Below are positions 51,126 through 59,015 of a stretch of DNA of 64,000 bases, one piece after another. The position numbers were made by a program, and so were the translations under genes. The notes beneath the pieces were generated by a model that made no database searches, was not told the DNA's origin, and was given only the letters and a program-made list of their open reading frames with translations. Within the stretch, counting starts at the first letter, position 1, and each line of letters begins with the position of its first letter. Where the stretch lies: assembly GCF_039531695.1 (NCBI RefSeq), contig NZ_BAAAQN010000060.1, positions 12,105 to 76,104 of the forward strand. The letters run 5' to 3'. Source of the stretch: Catenulispora yoronensis (GTDB lineage: Bacteria > Actinomycetota > Actinomycetes > Streptomycetales > Catenulisporaceae).

Positions 51126-52067
51126 GTGGCCATCCACGACACCAAGCACGAGATCCGGATCGACGCCGAGCCGGACGTCGTCTTCGGACTCATCCAGGAC
51201 GTCTCCGGCTGGCCCCACGTGTTCGGCCCCACCGTGCACGTGGACCTGCTGCTCGACGAGGGCGATTCGCAGCTGCTGCGGATCTGGGCCACCGCCCAGG
51301 GCGGGGTCCACGACTGGACCTCCCGCCGCACCCTGGACCCCGGCGCCCGCCGGGTGTCCTTCCAGCAGATCGTCTCCAAGCCCCCGGTCGCCTCGATGAG
51401 CGGGGAGTGGATCGTGGCCGCCGCCGGTCCCGGCGCCTGCCACGTGGTGCTCACCCACCGCTTCGCGGCGATCGCCGACGACCCGGCCGCCGTGACCTGG
51501 ATCGACGAGGCGATCGACCGCAACAGCACGGTCGAGCTCGGCGCGCTCAAGCGCGCCGCCGAACTCGGCGCCGGACGCGGCGAGCTGCACTTCTCCTTCA
51601 CCGACGCCGAGATGATCGAGGGCTCGGCGGCCGCGGTCTTCGAGTTCGTCCGCCGCGCCGACCTGTGGCCGCAGCGGCTGCCGCACGTGGCGAGGGTGGA
51701 GCTGGAGGAGGAGCCCGGCGGCGTGCAGCGCCTGACCATGGACACCTCCGCCCCGGACGGCAGCGTCCACACCACCACCTCGGTCCGGCTGTGCTTCCCG
51801 GACCGCCGCGTGATCGTCTACAAGCAGCTCCGGCTGGCCCCGGTGATGGCCGGGCACACCGGACGCTGGCAGTTCGAGCAGGACGGCGGCACCGTCTTCG
51901 CCCGCTCCTGGCACACCGTGACCCTGGACCCGGACGGCGTCCGCGCCGCCCTGGGCCCGGACGCCACCCCGGCCGAGGCCCGCGCCCGGGTCCGGCACGC
52001 GCTGGGCACCAACAGCCTGGCCACGCTGCGGCGGGCCAAGGAGTTCGTCGAGGGCGGGGGCGGCTGA
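51126..52067 (+). CDS. Didomain aromatase/cyclase (first-ring)
   Basis: This 313-residue protein contains two START/SRPBCC-like domains (about residues 1-150 and 155-300): EIRIDAEPDVVFGLIQDVSG in the first, HFSFTDAEMIEGSAAAVFEF in the second, each followed by W-P-x(2)-L/F. Didomain aromatase/cyclases act after C-9 ketoreduction and aromatise the first ring, matching the ActIII-like ketoreductase next door. GTG 51126 follows AGAAAGG. Confidence 0.93.
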   Translation: MAIHDTKHEIRIDAEPDVVFGLIQDVSGWPHVFGPTVHVDLLLDEGDSQLLRIWATAQGGVHDWTSRRTLDPGARRVSFQQIVSKPPVASMSGEWIVAAAGPGACHVVLTHRFAAIADDPAAVTWIDEAIDRNSTVELGALKRAAELGAGRGELHFSFTDAEMIEGSAAAVFEFVRRADLWPQRLPHVARVELEEEPGGVQRLTMDTSAPDGSVHTTTSVRLCFPDRRVIVYKQLRLAPVMAGHTGRWQFEQDGGTVFARSWHTVTLDPDGVRAALGPDATPAEARARVRHALGTNSLATLRRAKEFVEGGGG

Positions 52068-52456
52068 GCAGGGCTCTGGTGCTGGTATCGGGGCCCCATG
52101 CCCGGGGCCCGGGGCCCGGTGCCGGGTGCCGGGTGCCGGGTGCCCAGGCACCAAGTACCTGGTGCTGGTGCCGGTGCCGGTGCCGGTGCCGAGTAACGGT
52201 GCCGGTGCCTCGTAACGGTGCCTGGTGCCGATGTCAGGTATCTGGTGCTGGTGCTGGTGCTGGTGCCGGTGCCGGTCGCCCGCTGATTCCCTGCTGATCC
52301 TTCGCCGACCGCCCGCCGCCCGCCGCCCGCCGCTCGCACCGGCGGGCGGCGAGCGGCGCGCCGTCGGCGTGCCCTGCTTCACCTCCCTCCCACCGGCGCC
52401 CCCCGCCCGGCGCCCCCGCCCTCCCGCCGCTGGTCGCCGCCCCGCCGGCCGTGGTC
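52068..52456. repeat. GGTGCC hexamer array and (CGCCC) repeats before the TOMM operon
   Basis: The region between the aromatase gene and the precursor gene is filled first with GGTGCC/GGTGCT hexamers (about 52120-52270), then with CCGCCCGCCG repeats (52305-52340). No gene is supported; the shared motif at 52457 follows. Confidence 0.7.
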
Positions 52457-52469
52457 GTGAAAATCTCAT
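52457..52469 (+). promoter_or_regulatory. Shared cluster motif RTGAARANCTCAY, copy C (upstream of TOMM operon)
   Basis: GTGAAAATCTCAT, preceded by GTC as in copy A, lies about 119 bp before the precursor start and points toward it. It is the first non-repetitive sequence behind the hexamer array. Confidence 0.6.
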
Positions 52470-52575
52470 GTCCCGCAGGTGAGGCAGTAACTAGGCCGCG
52501 GCCTCCCGCCGCCGCACAATTTCGGCGATGCCAGAGTTCGAAGGCTGGCGGACATTCGTGCAAGAGGGAGGCATG

Positions 52576-52908
52576 ATGACCATGTTCGCCGAGGCGGAGA
52601 CCCCCATCGAGATGGACTGGCGGTTCGCCGAACTGGTGGCCCGTACCTGGATGGAGCCCGACCTCGCCCATCGATACCGCAACGACCCCGTCCCGGTGCT
52701 GGCCGAGTTCGGCCTGACCGTGACCAGCGCCGCCCAGGCCCCCCGGCTGGAGGCGGTCCCGACCGTGGAGCTCGTGATCGAGGGGCTCGACGACACCGAC
52801 TACATACCCCACCACGGGGTCTTCTGTGTGAACGACAGCGTGCGACCGGCCGGGGACCCGCAGGTCCTGGTGCCGGCCGACGGCCACCCGGTGGTCTGGT
52901 CACGCTGA
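52576..52908 (+). CDS. TOMM precursor candidate with nitrile-hydratase-like leader (NHLP)
   Basis: This 110-residue protein has a central FAELVARTWMEPDLAHRYRN followed by DPVPVLAEFGLTV (residues about 17-49). This pattern, W-x-D/E-P-x(4)-L/Y...DP-x(3)-L-x-E-x-G, is that of nitrile-hydratase-type leader peptides. The tail (about 70-110) ends GVFCVNDSVRPAGDPQVLVP and ADGHPVVWSR. It has one Cys (84) and two Ser (88, 109), so few residues can become azoles. ATG 52576 is chosen because GGAGG ends four bases before it. The TGA overlaps the YcaO start (TGATG), so precursor and enzyme are translationally coupled. Confidence 0.75.
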   Translation: MTMFAEAETPIEMDWRFAELVARTWMEPDLAHRYRNDPVPVLAEFGLTVTSAAQAPRLEAVPTVELVIEGLDDTDYIPHHGVFCVNDSVRPAGDPQVLVPADGHPVVWSR

Positions 52909-55424
52909 TGACCACCCTGGGGGGACGCCGGCTGGGCTTCAAACGGCACCTGGAGGCCGCCGTGGTGCCCGGTGAGGCCGCGTACCTTGTCTCGGCGCGG
53001 GGGGTGACCGCTCTGCGGGGCCGTGCCATCGAGGTCCTGGCCCCGCTGCTGGACGGCAGCCGCACCGTGGCGGGCATTGTCCGCGACGCCGCTCCGGAGC
53101 TGAGCCCCGACCAGGTCGGGGCGCTGCTCGGACGGCTGGCCGAGGCCCGGTTCCTGGCCTTCGCCGACCCCGGGGGCGAACCCGGGACGGCCGGGGGCCC
53201 CGACCCCCGGCCGGCCCTGGCCTACTGGGAGCTGGCCGGCCTGGACGGCGCCACCGCCGTGCAGGCGGTGGCCACCACGCCGGTGGAGCTGATCGAGGTC
53301 GGCGCGGTGGACCGGGCCTCGGTCGACGCCGCGCTGGCCGGTTCGGGCCTGCACGTGCAGGGCCCGGACGGCGCCGAGCCGGCGGCGCTGTGCGTCGTGC
53401 TCTGCGACGACTACCTGGACCCGCGGCTGGCCGCGATCGACCGGCGCCGCCAGGGCGACGGCCGGCCCTGGCTGCTGGCCAAGACCGCCGGCCCGGACCT
53501 GTGGATCGGGCCGGTCTTCCGGCCCGGCGCCGGCCCCTGCTGGCACTGCCTGGCGCAGCGGCTGGCCGAACTGCGGCAGGCCGACCTGCGGGCCCGCGGC
53601 GCCACCGGCGTGCGGCTGCCCGAGGCCTCGATCGCCGCCGCCCGCGCGGTGGCCGCGCAGCTGGCGGTGCTGGAGGCGGCCAAGTGGCTGGCCGGGGTCC
53701 GCGAGGCCGGCCAGAACGCCGTCTACACCCTGGACACCCTGACGCTGACCGGCCGGCACCACCCGGTCACCCGGCGCCCGCAGTGCCCGGAGTGCGGCGA
53801 TCCGGCGCTGGTCGCCGAGCTCGCCCGGCGCCCGGTGGTGCCCGCGCCCCGGCCCCGCGCGGGCCTGGGCGACCGCGCCCTGGACCCCCAGGACCTCTAC
53901 GACCGCTACCGGCATCTGGTCGACCCGATCAGCGGCGTGGTCCGGGAGCTGGTGGACCAGGAGCGCGCCGACGGCTTCGTCTATCGCTGCGCGGCGTCCA
54001 CCAACGTGGCCGTCCCGGCCGGCCCCGGCGATCCCGGCGCGCTGCTGCGCACGCTCAGCGCGGGCAAGGGCGCCACGGTCCTGGCCGCGCGGGTCGGCGC
54101 GCTCGGCGAGGCGGTGGAGCGGCACTGCGCGGTCCGGCAGGGCGACGAGGCCGTCGTCGTGGGCAGCTACCGCGACCTGGCCCCGGCCGCCGTGCACCCG
54201 GACACCGTCCAGCTCCAGGACCCGCGCCAGCTCGCCGACCGGGACCGCTGGAACCGGACGCACGGCGCCGCGCACTGGATCTGCGAGCCCTTCGACGAGG
54301 ACGCGCCGCGGGAGTGGACCCCGGTCTGGTCGCTGACCGGCCAGTGCGAGCGGCTGCTGCCGACCGCGCTGCTCTACTTCCACCACGGCCGTCCCGGCGC
54401 CAGCCGCCAGGTGTGGGCCGACTCCACCGGGAACGCCGCGGGGGCCAGCCTGGAGGACGCCATCGTCGCCGGGTTCCTGGAGATCGTCGAACGGGACGCG
54501 GTCGCGCTGTGGTGGTACAACCGCACCCGGCAGCCCGGCATCGACCTCGACGACTGCGACGATCCGCTGGTGGTCCGCGCCCGCGAGGTCTGCGCGCGCG
54601 GCGGGCGGCGGCTGTGGGCCCTGGACCTGACCGCCGACCTGCCGGTCTCGGTGGTGGCGGCGGTCTCGGTGGCCGGCGGCGACCGGCCGGCCCGGCCGAT
54701 GCTCGGCTTCGGCGCGCACTTCGACCGCCGGGTCGCGCTGCGGCGGGCGGTGGCCGAACTCGGCCAGATCGCCGCGGTGCTGCACCCGGTGGACGCCCCG
54801 GCGTCCGCGGCGCTGCCTCCGGTGTCGCTGTGCTCCGCCACGGCCCGGCCGGCCGCGGCGGTGCTGTCCGCGACCGCGGCCGGGCGGCTGTCCGACTCGG
54901 GGACCGAGGTGCCGGCCGAGCCGGTGTTCGATCCGGTGTTCGGGCCGATCTCCGGGCCGGGCTCCGGGCCGAACTCCGGGCCGAATCCCGCACCCGGTCA
55001 GTGGTCGGACTCCGGCCTGCCGCCCCGGCGCCGCGGCCATCCCGCCGCGGATCCGCCGCTGGAGCAGCTGCGCTGGTGGCAGGCCCTGGGCCCGGTCCCG
55101 CCGGACTACCTGCGGCCCGACCCCGACCGTCCCACCCGCTCCGGCGCCGAGCCGGGGCCGCACGTCCGCCCGCCGCACGCGGACCTGCGCCAGGACGTCG
55201 AGGACGTGGTCGAGATGGTCCGGGCCGCCGGACTGGAGCTGCTGGTCCTGGACCAGACCCGGCCGGACGTCGGCATGCCGGTCGTCAAGGTCGTGGTCCC
55301 CGGGATGCGGCCGGCCCGCGCCCGGCTGGCCCCGGGCCGGCTGTTCGACGTGCCGGCGGCCCTGGGCCGCCGCCCCCGTCCGCCCGAGTACCGGGAGCTC
55401 AATCCGGTCCCCCTGGTCATCTGA
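52908..55424 (+). CDS. TOMM cyclodehydratase: RRE-like, E1-like and YcaO domains fused
   Basis: This 838-residue protein starts with a PqqD/RRE-like winged helix (about residues 10-88) that should bind the leader. An E1-like domain follows with a zinc site made of two CxxC pairs (GPCWHCLAQ at 211-214, QCPECGD at 293-296). The YcaO domain begins near 320; its ATP/Mg signature is LSAGKGATVLAARVGALGEA with VERH, and ASLEDAIVAGFLEIVERDAV. It phosphorylates backbone amides so that Cys, Ser or Thr can close to azolines. A Gly/Pro/Ser-rich insertion is present (about 660-700, ISGPGSGPNSGPNPAPG). The C-terminus is NPVPLVI, not the longer PxPxP tail of many azoline-forming YcaOs. Confidence 0.9.
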   Translation: MTTLGGRRLGFKRHLEAAVVPGEAAYLVSARGVTALRGRAIEVLAPLLDGSRTVAGIVRDAAPELSPDQVGALLGRLAEARFLAFADPGGEPGTAGGPDPRPALAYWELAGLDGATAVQAVATTPVELIEVGAVDRASVDAALAGSGLHVQGPDGAEPAALCVVLCDDYLDPRLAAIDRRRQGDGRPWLLAKTAGPDLWIGPVFRPGAGPCWHCLAQRLAELRQADLRARGATGVRLPEASIAAARAVAAQLAVLEAAKWLAGVREAGQNAVYTLDTLTLTGRHHPVTRRPQCPECGDPALVAELARRPVVPAPRPRAGLGDRALDPQDLYDRYRHLVDPISGVVRELVDQERADGFVYRCAASTNVAVPAGPGDPGALLRTLSAGKGATVLAARVGALGEAVERHCAVRQGDEAVVVGSYRDLAPAAVHPDTVQLQDPRQLADRDRWNRTHGAAHWICEPFDEDAPREWTPVWSLTGQCERLLPTALLYFHHGRPGASRQVWADSTGNAAGASLEDAIVAGFLEIVERDAVALWWYNRTRQPGIDLDDCDDPLVVRAREVCARGGRRLWALDLTADLPVSVVAAVSVAGGDRPARPMLGFGAHFDRRVALRRAVAELGQIAAVLHPVDAPASAALPPVSLCSATARPAAAVLSATAAGRLSDSGTEVPAEPVFDPVFGPISGPGSGPNSGPNPAPGQWSDSGLPPRRRGHPAADPPLEQLRWWQALGPVPPDYLRPDPDRPTRSGAEPGPHVRPPHADLRQDVEDVVEMVRAAGLELLVLDQTRPDVGMPVVKVVVPGMRPARARLAPGRLFDVPAALGRRPRPPEYRELNPVPLVI

Positions 55425-55462
55425 CCCCGGTCAGCCGACCCCGAACGCGAAGTCGAGGACCC

Positions 55463-57028
55463 ATGGCAGCCGACGCGCCGTCGCCGTCCGTCCCGCCGCC
55501 CGGCGGGGCGGTCCGGCAGCTGTGGTCGTTGCGGCCGGACGTGCTGGTGGAGACCGCCGACCGGACCCTGACCCTGGTCAGCCGGTGGGGCGAGACCGTG
55601 ATCCGGGCACCCGGGCCGCTGCTGCGCGACTCGCTCACCCGGATGCAGCTCGGCCCGATCTGGCTGGACAACGTGCTCGACGTCGAACGCCGCCCGCAGG
55701 CGCAGGTGCTGGCCGAGCGGGCGGCCATGATGCTGGCCCTGGGCCGGCTGGAGCACCTGGTAGTGCGCTCGCTCGCGGCCGAGGGCGGCGGCCGGATCCT
55801 GCTGTCGGTGGAACCGGTGGCCCGGGCCGCCCGGTTCCGCCCGCAGCCGGTGGAGGACGGCCTGCCGGTGCGGCTGTCCCGGTTCACCACCCTGCGCACC
55901 GTCGGCGGCCTGCTCACCGCCGAGTCGCCGCTGGCCCTGCACCGGGTGCTGATGCACCAGCCGGAGGCGGCGATGCTGGTGGCCGCGCTGGCCGGGGCCC
56001 GCACCCCGCAGGCGCTGGAGACCCTGGTCGGCGGCCCGCCGGAGCTGGTCCGCACCGCCCTGTCCTATCTTCTGGCCGCCGGGATCGCGGTGCGGGGCCG
56101 GCCCGGCCTGCCGAACCCGGTGTTCGAGGAGGACCAGGACGCCGCGCTGCGCATGTGGTCGGCGAACGACCTGGCCTTCCACGCCGGCACCACGCTCGGC
56201 CGCAACGACGGCGACTTCGGCGCGACCTATCCGCTGGGCCCGGGCCCCAATCCGGAGCCGGCGGTCAAACCGCGGGCCCGCACCGGCCGGATCCCGCTGT
56301 ACCGGCCGGAGCTGAAGGAGGTGCAGGCCGCCGACGCGCCGTTCACCGCGGTGCTGGAGGCCCGGCGCTCGCACCGGCGCTTCGACCCGGTCGCGCCGAC
56401 GCTGCGCGAGCTGGGGGAGTTGCTCTACCGGGCGCTGCGGATCAGGGCCCAGAACGCGGTCGGCGGCGACCCGGACGCCGGGCACATCCAGGACCGGCCC
56501 TATCCGGCCGGCGGCGCGGTGCACGAGCTCGAGTTCTACCTCACGATCGGCGAGTGCGACGGGCTGCGCCCGGGCGTCTACGCCTACGACGCCCTGCGGC
56601 ACGAGCTGGTGCCGGTGGCCTCCCAGCCCCAGGACCGCTGCGACCTGCTGGCGCAGGCCCAGGTCGCCGCCGAGCTGGAGGGCTGTCCGCCGATGCTGAT
56701 CACGGTGACCGCCCGGTTCGGCCGGGTCTTCTGGAAGTACAGCAGCATCGGCTACCGCCTGGTCATGCAGGACACCGGCGTGGTGCTGCAGACCCTCTAC
56801 CTGGTGGCGACGGCCATGGGCCTGGGCGTGTGCGCGCTCGGGGCGGTCGACATCGACCGGACCGCCCGGGTGCTGGGCCTGGACTGGCGGGTGGAGTCCG
56901 GGGTCGGCGCGATGGTGCTGGGCCGCCCGCGCGGCGCGGTGCCCGGGTCGGTGCCGGCCGGCGCCGATCCCGCCGACGCGCAGTGGCCGCGGTGGCCGGA
57001 CGGTGTCCGGGAGCATGGCACGCGGTGA
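55463..57028 (+). CDS. SagB-type FMN-dependent azoline dehydrogenase
   Basis: This 521-residue protein ends in a nitroreductase-like domain (about residues 285-520): VLEARRSHRRFDPVAPTLRE, PYPAGGAVHELEFYLTIGEC, and RVFWKYSSIGYRLVMQDTG with the Lys-Tyr pair described as important in TOMM dehydrogenases. The N-terminal 280 residues form the longer SagB extension with several helices. It oxidises azolines to azoles. ATG 55463 follows CGAGGA, 38 bp behind the YcaO gene, and it is in the same operon. Confidence 0.92.
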   Translation: MAADAPSPSVPPPGGAVRQLWSLRPDVLVETADRTLTLVSRWGETVIRAPGPLLRDSLTRMQLGPIWLDNVLDVERRPQAQVLAERAAMMLALGRLEHLVVRSLAAEGGGRILLSVEPVARAARFRPQPVEDGLPVRLSRFTTLRTVGGLLTAESPLALHRVLMHQPEAAMLVAALAGARTPQALETLVGGPPELVRTALSYLLAAGIAVRGRPGLPNPVFEEDQDAALRMWSANDLAFHAGTTLGRNDGDFGATYPLGPGPNPEPAVKPRARTGRIPLYRPELKEVQAADAPFTAVLEARRSHRRFDPVAPTLRELGELLYRALRIRAQNAVGGDPDAGHIQDRPYPAGGAVHELEFYLTIGECDGLRPGVYAYDALRHELVPVASQPQDRCDLLAQAQVAAELEGCPPMLITVTARFGRVFWKYSSIGYRLVMQDTGVVLQTLYLVATAMGLGVCALGAVDIDRTARVLGLDWRVESGVGAMVLGRPRGAVPGSVPAGADPADAQWPRWPDGVREHGTR

Positions 57029-57149
57029 GGCCGCCGTCGGCGCGACGAGCGGGCACCGACGGCGCCGGCGCGGGGGAACACCTGCCCATTACCGCCCACT
57101 GCAAGGGTTTAGCTCCAGGTCAGCACCGAAAAGCAGGACTCTGCCACAG

Positions 57150-57179
57150 TTGACACGCTCCGGAATGGTGACATCATCT
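57150..57179 (+). promoter_or_regulatory. Promoter candidate of the histidine kinase gene
   Basis: TTGACA at 57150-57155 and TCATCT at 57174-57179, with 18-bp spacing, would start transcription near 57186, exactly at the ATG chosen for the kinase, giving a leaderless mRNA. Confidence 0.4.
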
Positions 57180-57185
57180 CGTTGT

Positions 57186-58385
57186 ATGCCTACCGACGTG
57201 AGCGCGGGCCCGGCCGGTTTCGGCGGGGATGACGACATCCCGCAGCCCGCGTTGGCCAAGCGCATCCTGTACGTGCTGGTGTTCGCGTTCGTCGTCAACG
57301 GGATCATCAACATCCGGCTGGACAACGAGGCCGACCACGACACCGCGAAGTTCGTCTGGTCCCTGGTCTGCATCCTGGCCAGCTTCGGCTTCCTGCTGCT
57401 GCACATCTCGCCCCGGCCGCGGCGCTGGCCGATGTGGGGCAGGGTGCTGTCATTGTCGGTGCAGGCGGTGTTCACCTATGTGCCGTACTTCGCGCTGTCC
57501 CAGACCTGGGGCGGGATGGCCGGCCCGCTGGCCGCCTCGATCCTGCTGGTGCTGCCCCGGCCCACCGCCTGGTTCCCGTTCGTCGCGGTGGTGCTGAGCA
57601 TGTGGCCGGTGGCCACGCTGAACTACCACACGGCCGACTGGATCTCCTACTTCGTCAGCTCCACGATGGTCGTCGGCCTGGTGGTGTTCGGCATGACCCG
57701 GCTGTCCGAACTGGTCCGGGAGCTGGCCGCGGCCCGCAGCGAACTGGCCCGGATGGCGGTGGTCGCCGAACGCCTGCGGTTCGCCCGCGACCTGCACGAC
57801 CTGCTCGGCTACAGCCTGTCCTCGATCACCCTGAAAAGCGAGCTGGCCTACCGCCTGGTCCCCGGACAGCCGGACCGGGCCCGCCGGGAGCTGACCGAGA
57901 TTCTGGAGGCCTCGCGGCAGGCCCTGGCCGACGTCCGGGAAGTGGCCAGCAGCTACCGGGAGATGTCGCTGGCCACCGAGGCCTCGTCGGCCAGGACCAT
58001 GCTGGAGACCGCCGAGATCGACGCCTCGGTCCGCATCGACCTCGGTCCGCTGCCCCGGGACCTGGACACGGTGCTGGCGACCACGCTGCGCGAGGGCGTG
58101 ACCAACATTCTGCGACACAGTAAAGTCCAGCACTGTAGTATCACTGCCGTCCAGACCGGCACCTCGATCCGGCTGGAAGTGGCCAACGACGGCGTCACCG
58201 ACCAGGACGACGACGACGCCCTGGCCCGTTCCGGCAGCGGGCTGGGCAACCTGCGCACCCGCCTGTCGGCCTTCGACGGCACCCTCACCGCCGGGGTCGG
58301 GGCCGACCAGTGGTTCCGCCTCGTCGCCGAGGTCCCGAAGACCGGAGCGAAGACCGCGAGGGCAGCAACGAGCAGCGGAGGATAG
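57186..58385 (+). CDS. DesK/LiaS-type sensor histidine kinase
   Basis: This 399-residue kinase has four to six membrane helices (about residues 25-170), then a HisKA_3 dimerisation helix with FARDLHDLLGYSLSSITLKS (phospho-His204). An HATPase domain follows with TTLREGVTNILRHSKV (N box) and GSGLGNLRTRLSAFDG (G box). Such kinases sense membrane stress or lipid-active compounds. ATG 57186 is used because a promoter-like sequence places the RNA start there; ATG 57165 is the alternative. It is followed by its response regulator after 2 bp. Confidence 0.9.
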   Translation: MPTDVSAGPAGFGGDDDIPQPALAKRILYVLVFAFVVNGIINIRLDNEADHDTAKFVWSLVCILASFGFLLLHISPRPRRWPMWGRVLSLSVQAVFTYVPYFALSQTWGGMAGPLAASILLVLPRPTAWFPFVAVVLSMWPVATLNYHTADWISYFVSSTMVVGLVVFGMTRLSELVRELAAARSELARMAVVAERLRFARDLHDLLGYSLSSITLKSELAYRLVPGQPDRARRELTEILEASRQALADVREVASSYREMSLATEASSARTMLETAEIDASVRIDLGPLPRDLDTVLATTLREGVTNILRHSKVQHCSITAVQTGTSIRLEVANDGVTDQDDDDALARSGSGLGNLRTRLSAFDGTLTAGVGADQWFRLVAEVPKTGAKTARAATSSGG

Positions 58386-58387
58386 AT

Positions 58388-59008
58388 GTGACGGGCGGCC
58401 GGATCAAACTGTTGCTGGCAGAAGACGTCACCATGCTCCGCGCGGCCCTGATCTCCCTGCTGGAGTTCGAGGAGGACCTGGCCGTGGTGGCCGACGTCGA
58501 ACGCGGCGACGAGATCGTGGCCGAGGCCATCCGCACCCGCCCGGACGTCGCGGTCATCGACATCGACCTGCCCGGCATGGACGGCCTGACGGCGGCGGCC
58601 GACCTGCACGAGAAGCTGCCGCAGTGCCGGACCCTGATCCTGACCAGCCTGGGCCGCCCGGGCACGCTGCGCCGGGCCCTGGCCGCGCACGTGTCGGGCT
58701 TCATCCTCAAGGACGCGCCGCCGGCCAGCCTGGTGGCCGCGGTGCGCAACGTGGCCTCCGGCCGCCGGGTGATCGACCCGCAGCTGGCGATGGCCACGTG
58801 GGAGAGCCCTGAGAACCCGCTCTCCCGCCGCGAGACCGAGATCCTGCGGATGGCCGCGGAGGGCGCGGATCCCAGCGACATCGCCGCGCACCTCTACCTG
58901 TCGCTGGGTACCGTGCGGAACTATCTGACCTCGATCGTGATGAAGCTGAACGCGCGCAACCGGGTCGACGCCATCCGCATCGCCTCCGAGGCGGGATGGA
59001 TCCCGTAG
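58388..59008 (+). CDS. NarL/FixJ-family response regulator
   Basis: This 206-residue regulator has a receiver domain (about residues 5-120) with Glu12-Asp13, the phospho-acceptor Asp58 in VIDIDLPGMDG and FILKDAPP with the Lys. A LuxR-type helix-turn-helix follows (about 140-200; SRRETEILRMAAEGADPSDI, then YLSLGTVRNYLTSIVMKLNA). GTG 58388 follows GGAGGA. Kinase and regulator form a two-component system, perhaps controlling the ABC exporter at 61973 (inference). It is convergent with the acyl-CoA dehydrogenase, 7 bp apart. Confidence 0.92.
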   Translation: MTGGRIKLLLAEDVTMLRAALISLLEFEEDLAVVADVERGDEIVAEAIRTRPDVAVIDIDLPGMDGLTAAADLHEKLPQCRTLILTSLGRPGTLRRALAAHVSGFILKDAPPASLVAAVRNVASGRRVIDPQLAMATWESPENPLSRRETEILRMAAEGADPSDIAAHLYLSLGTVRNYLTSIVMKLNARNRVDAIRIASEAGWIP

Positions 59009-59015
59009 CGTCCTT

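Noticed and set aside
52528..52575. Upstream ATG (52528) as start of the TOMM precursor
   Set aside because: There is no ribosome binding site before it, whereas GGAGG is placed correctly for ATG 52576.
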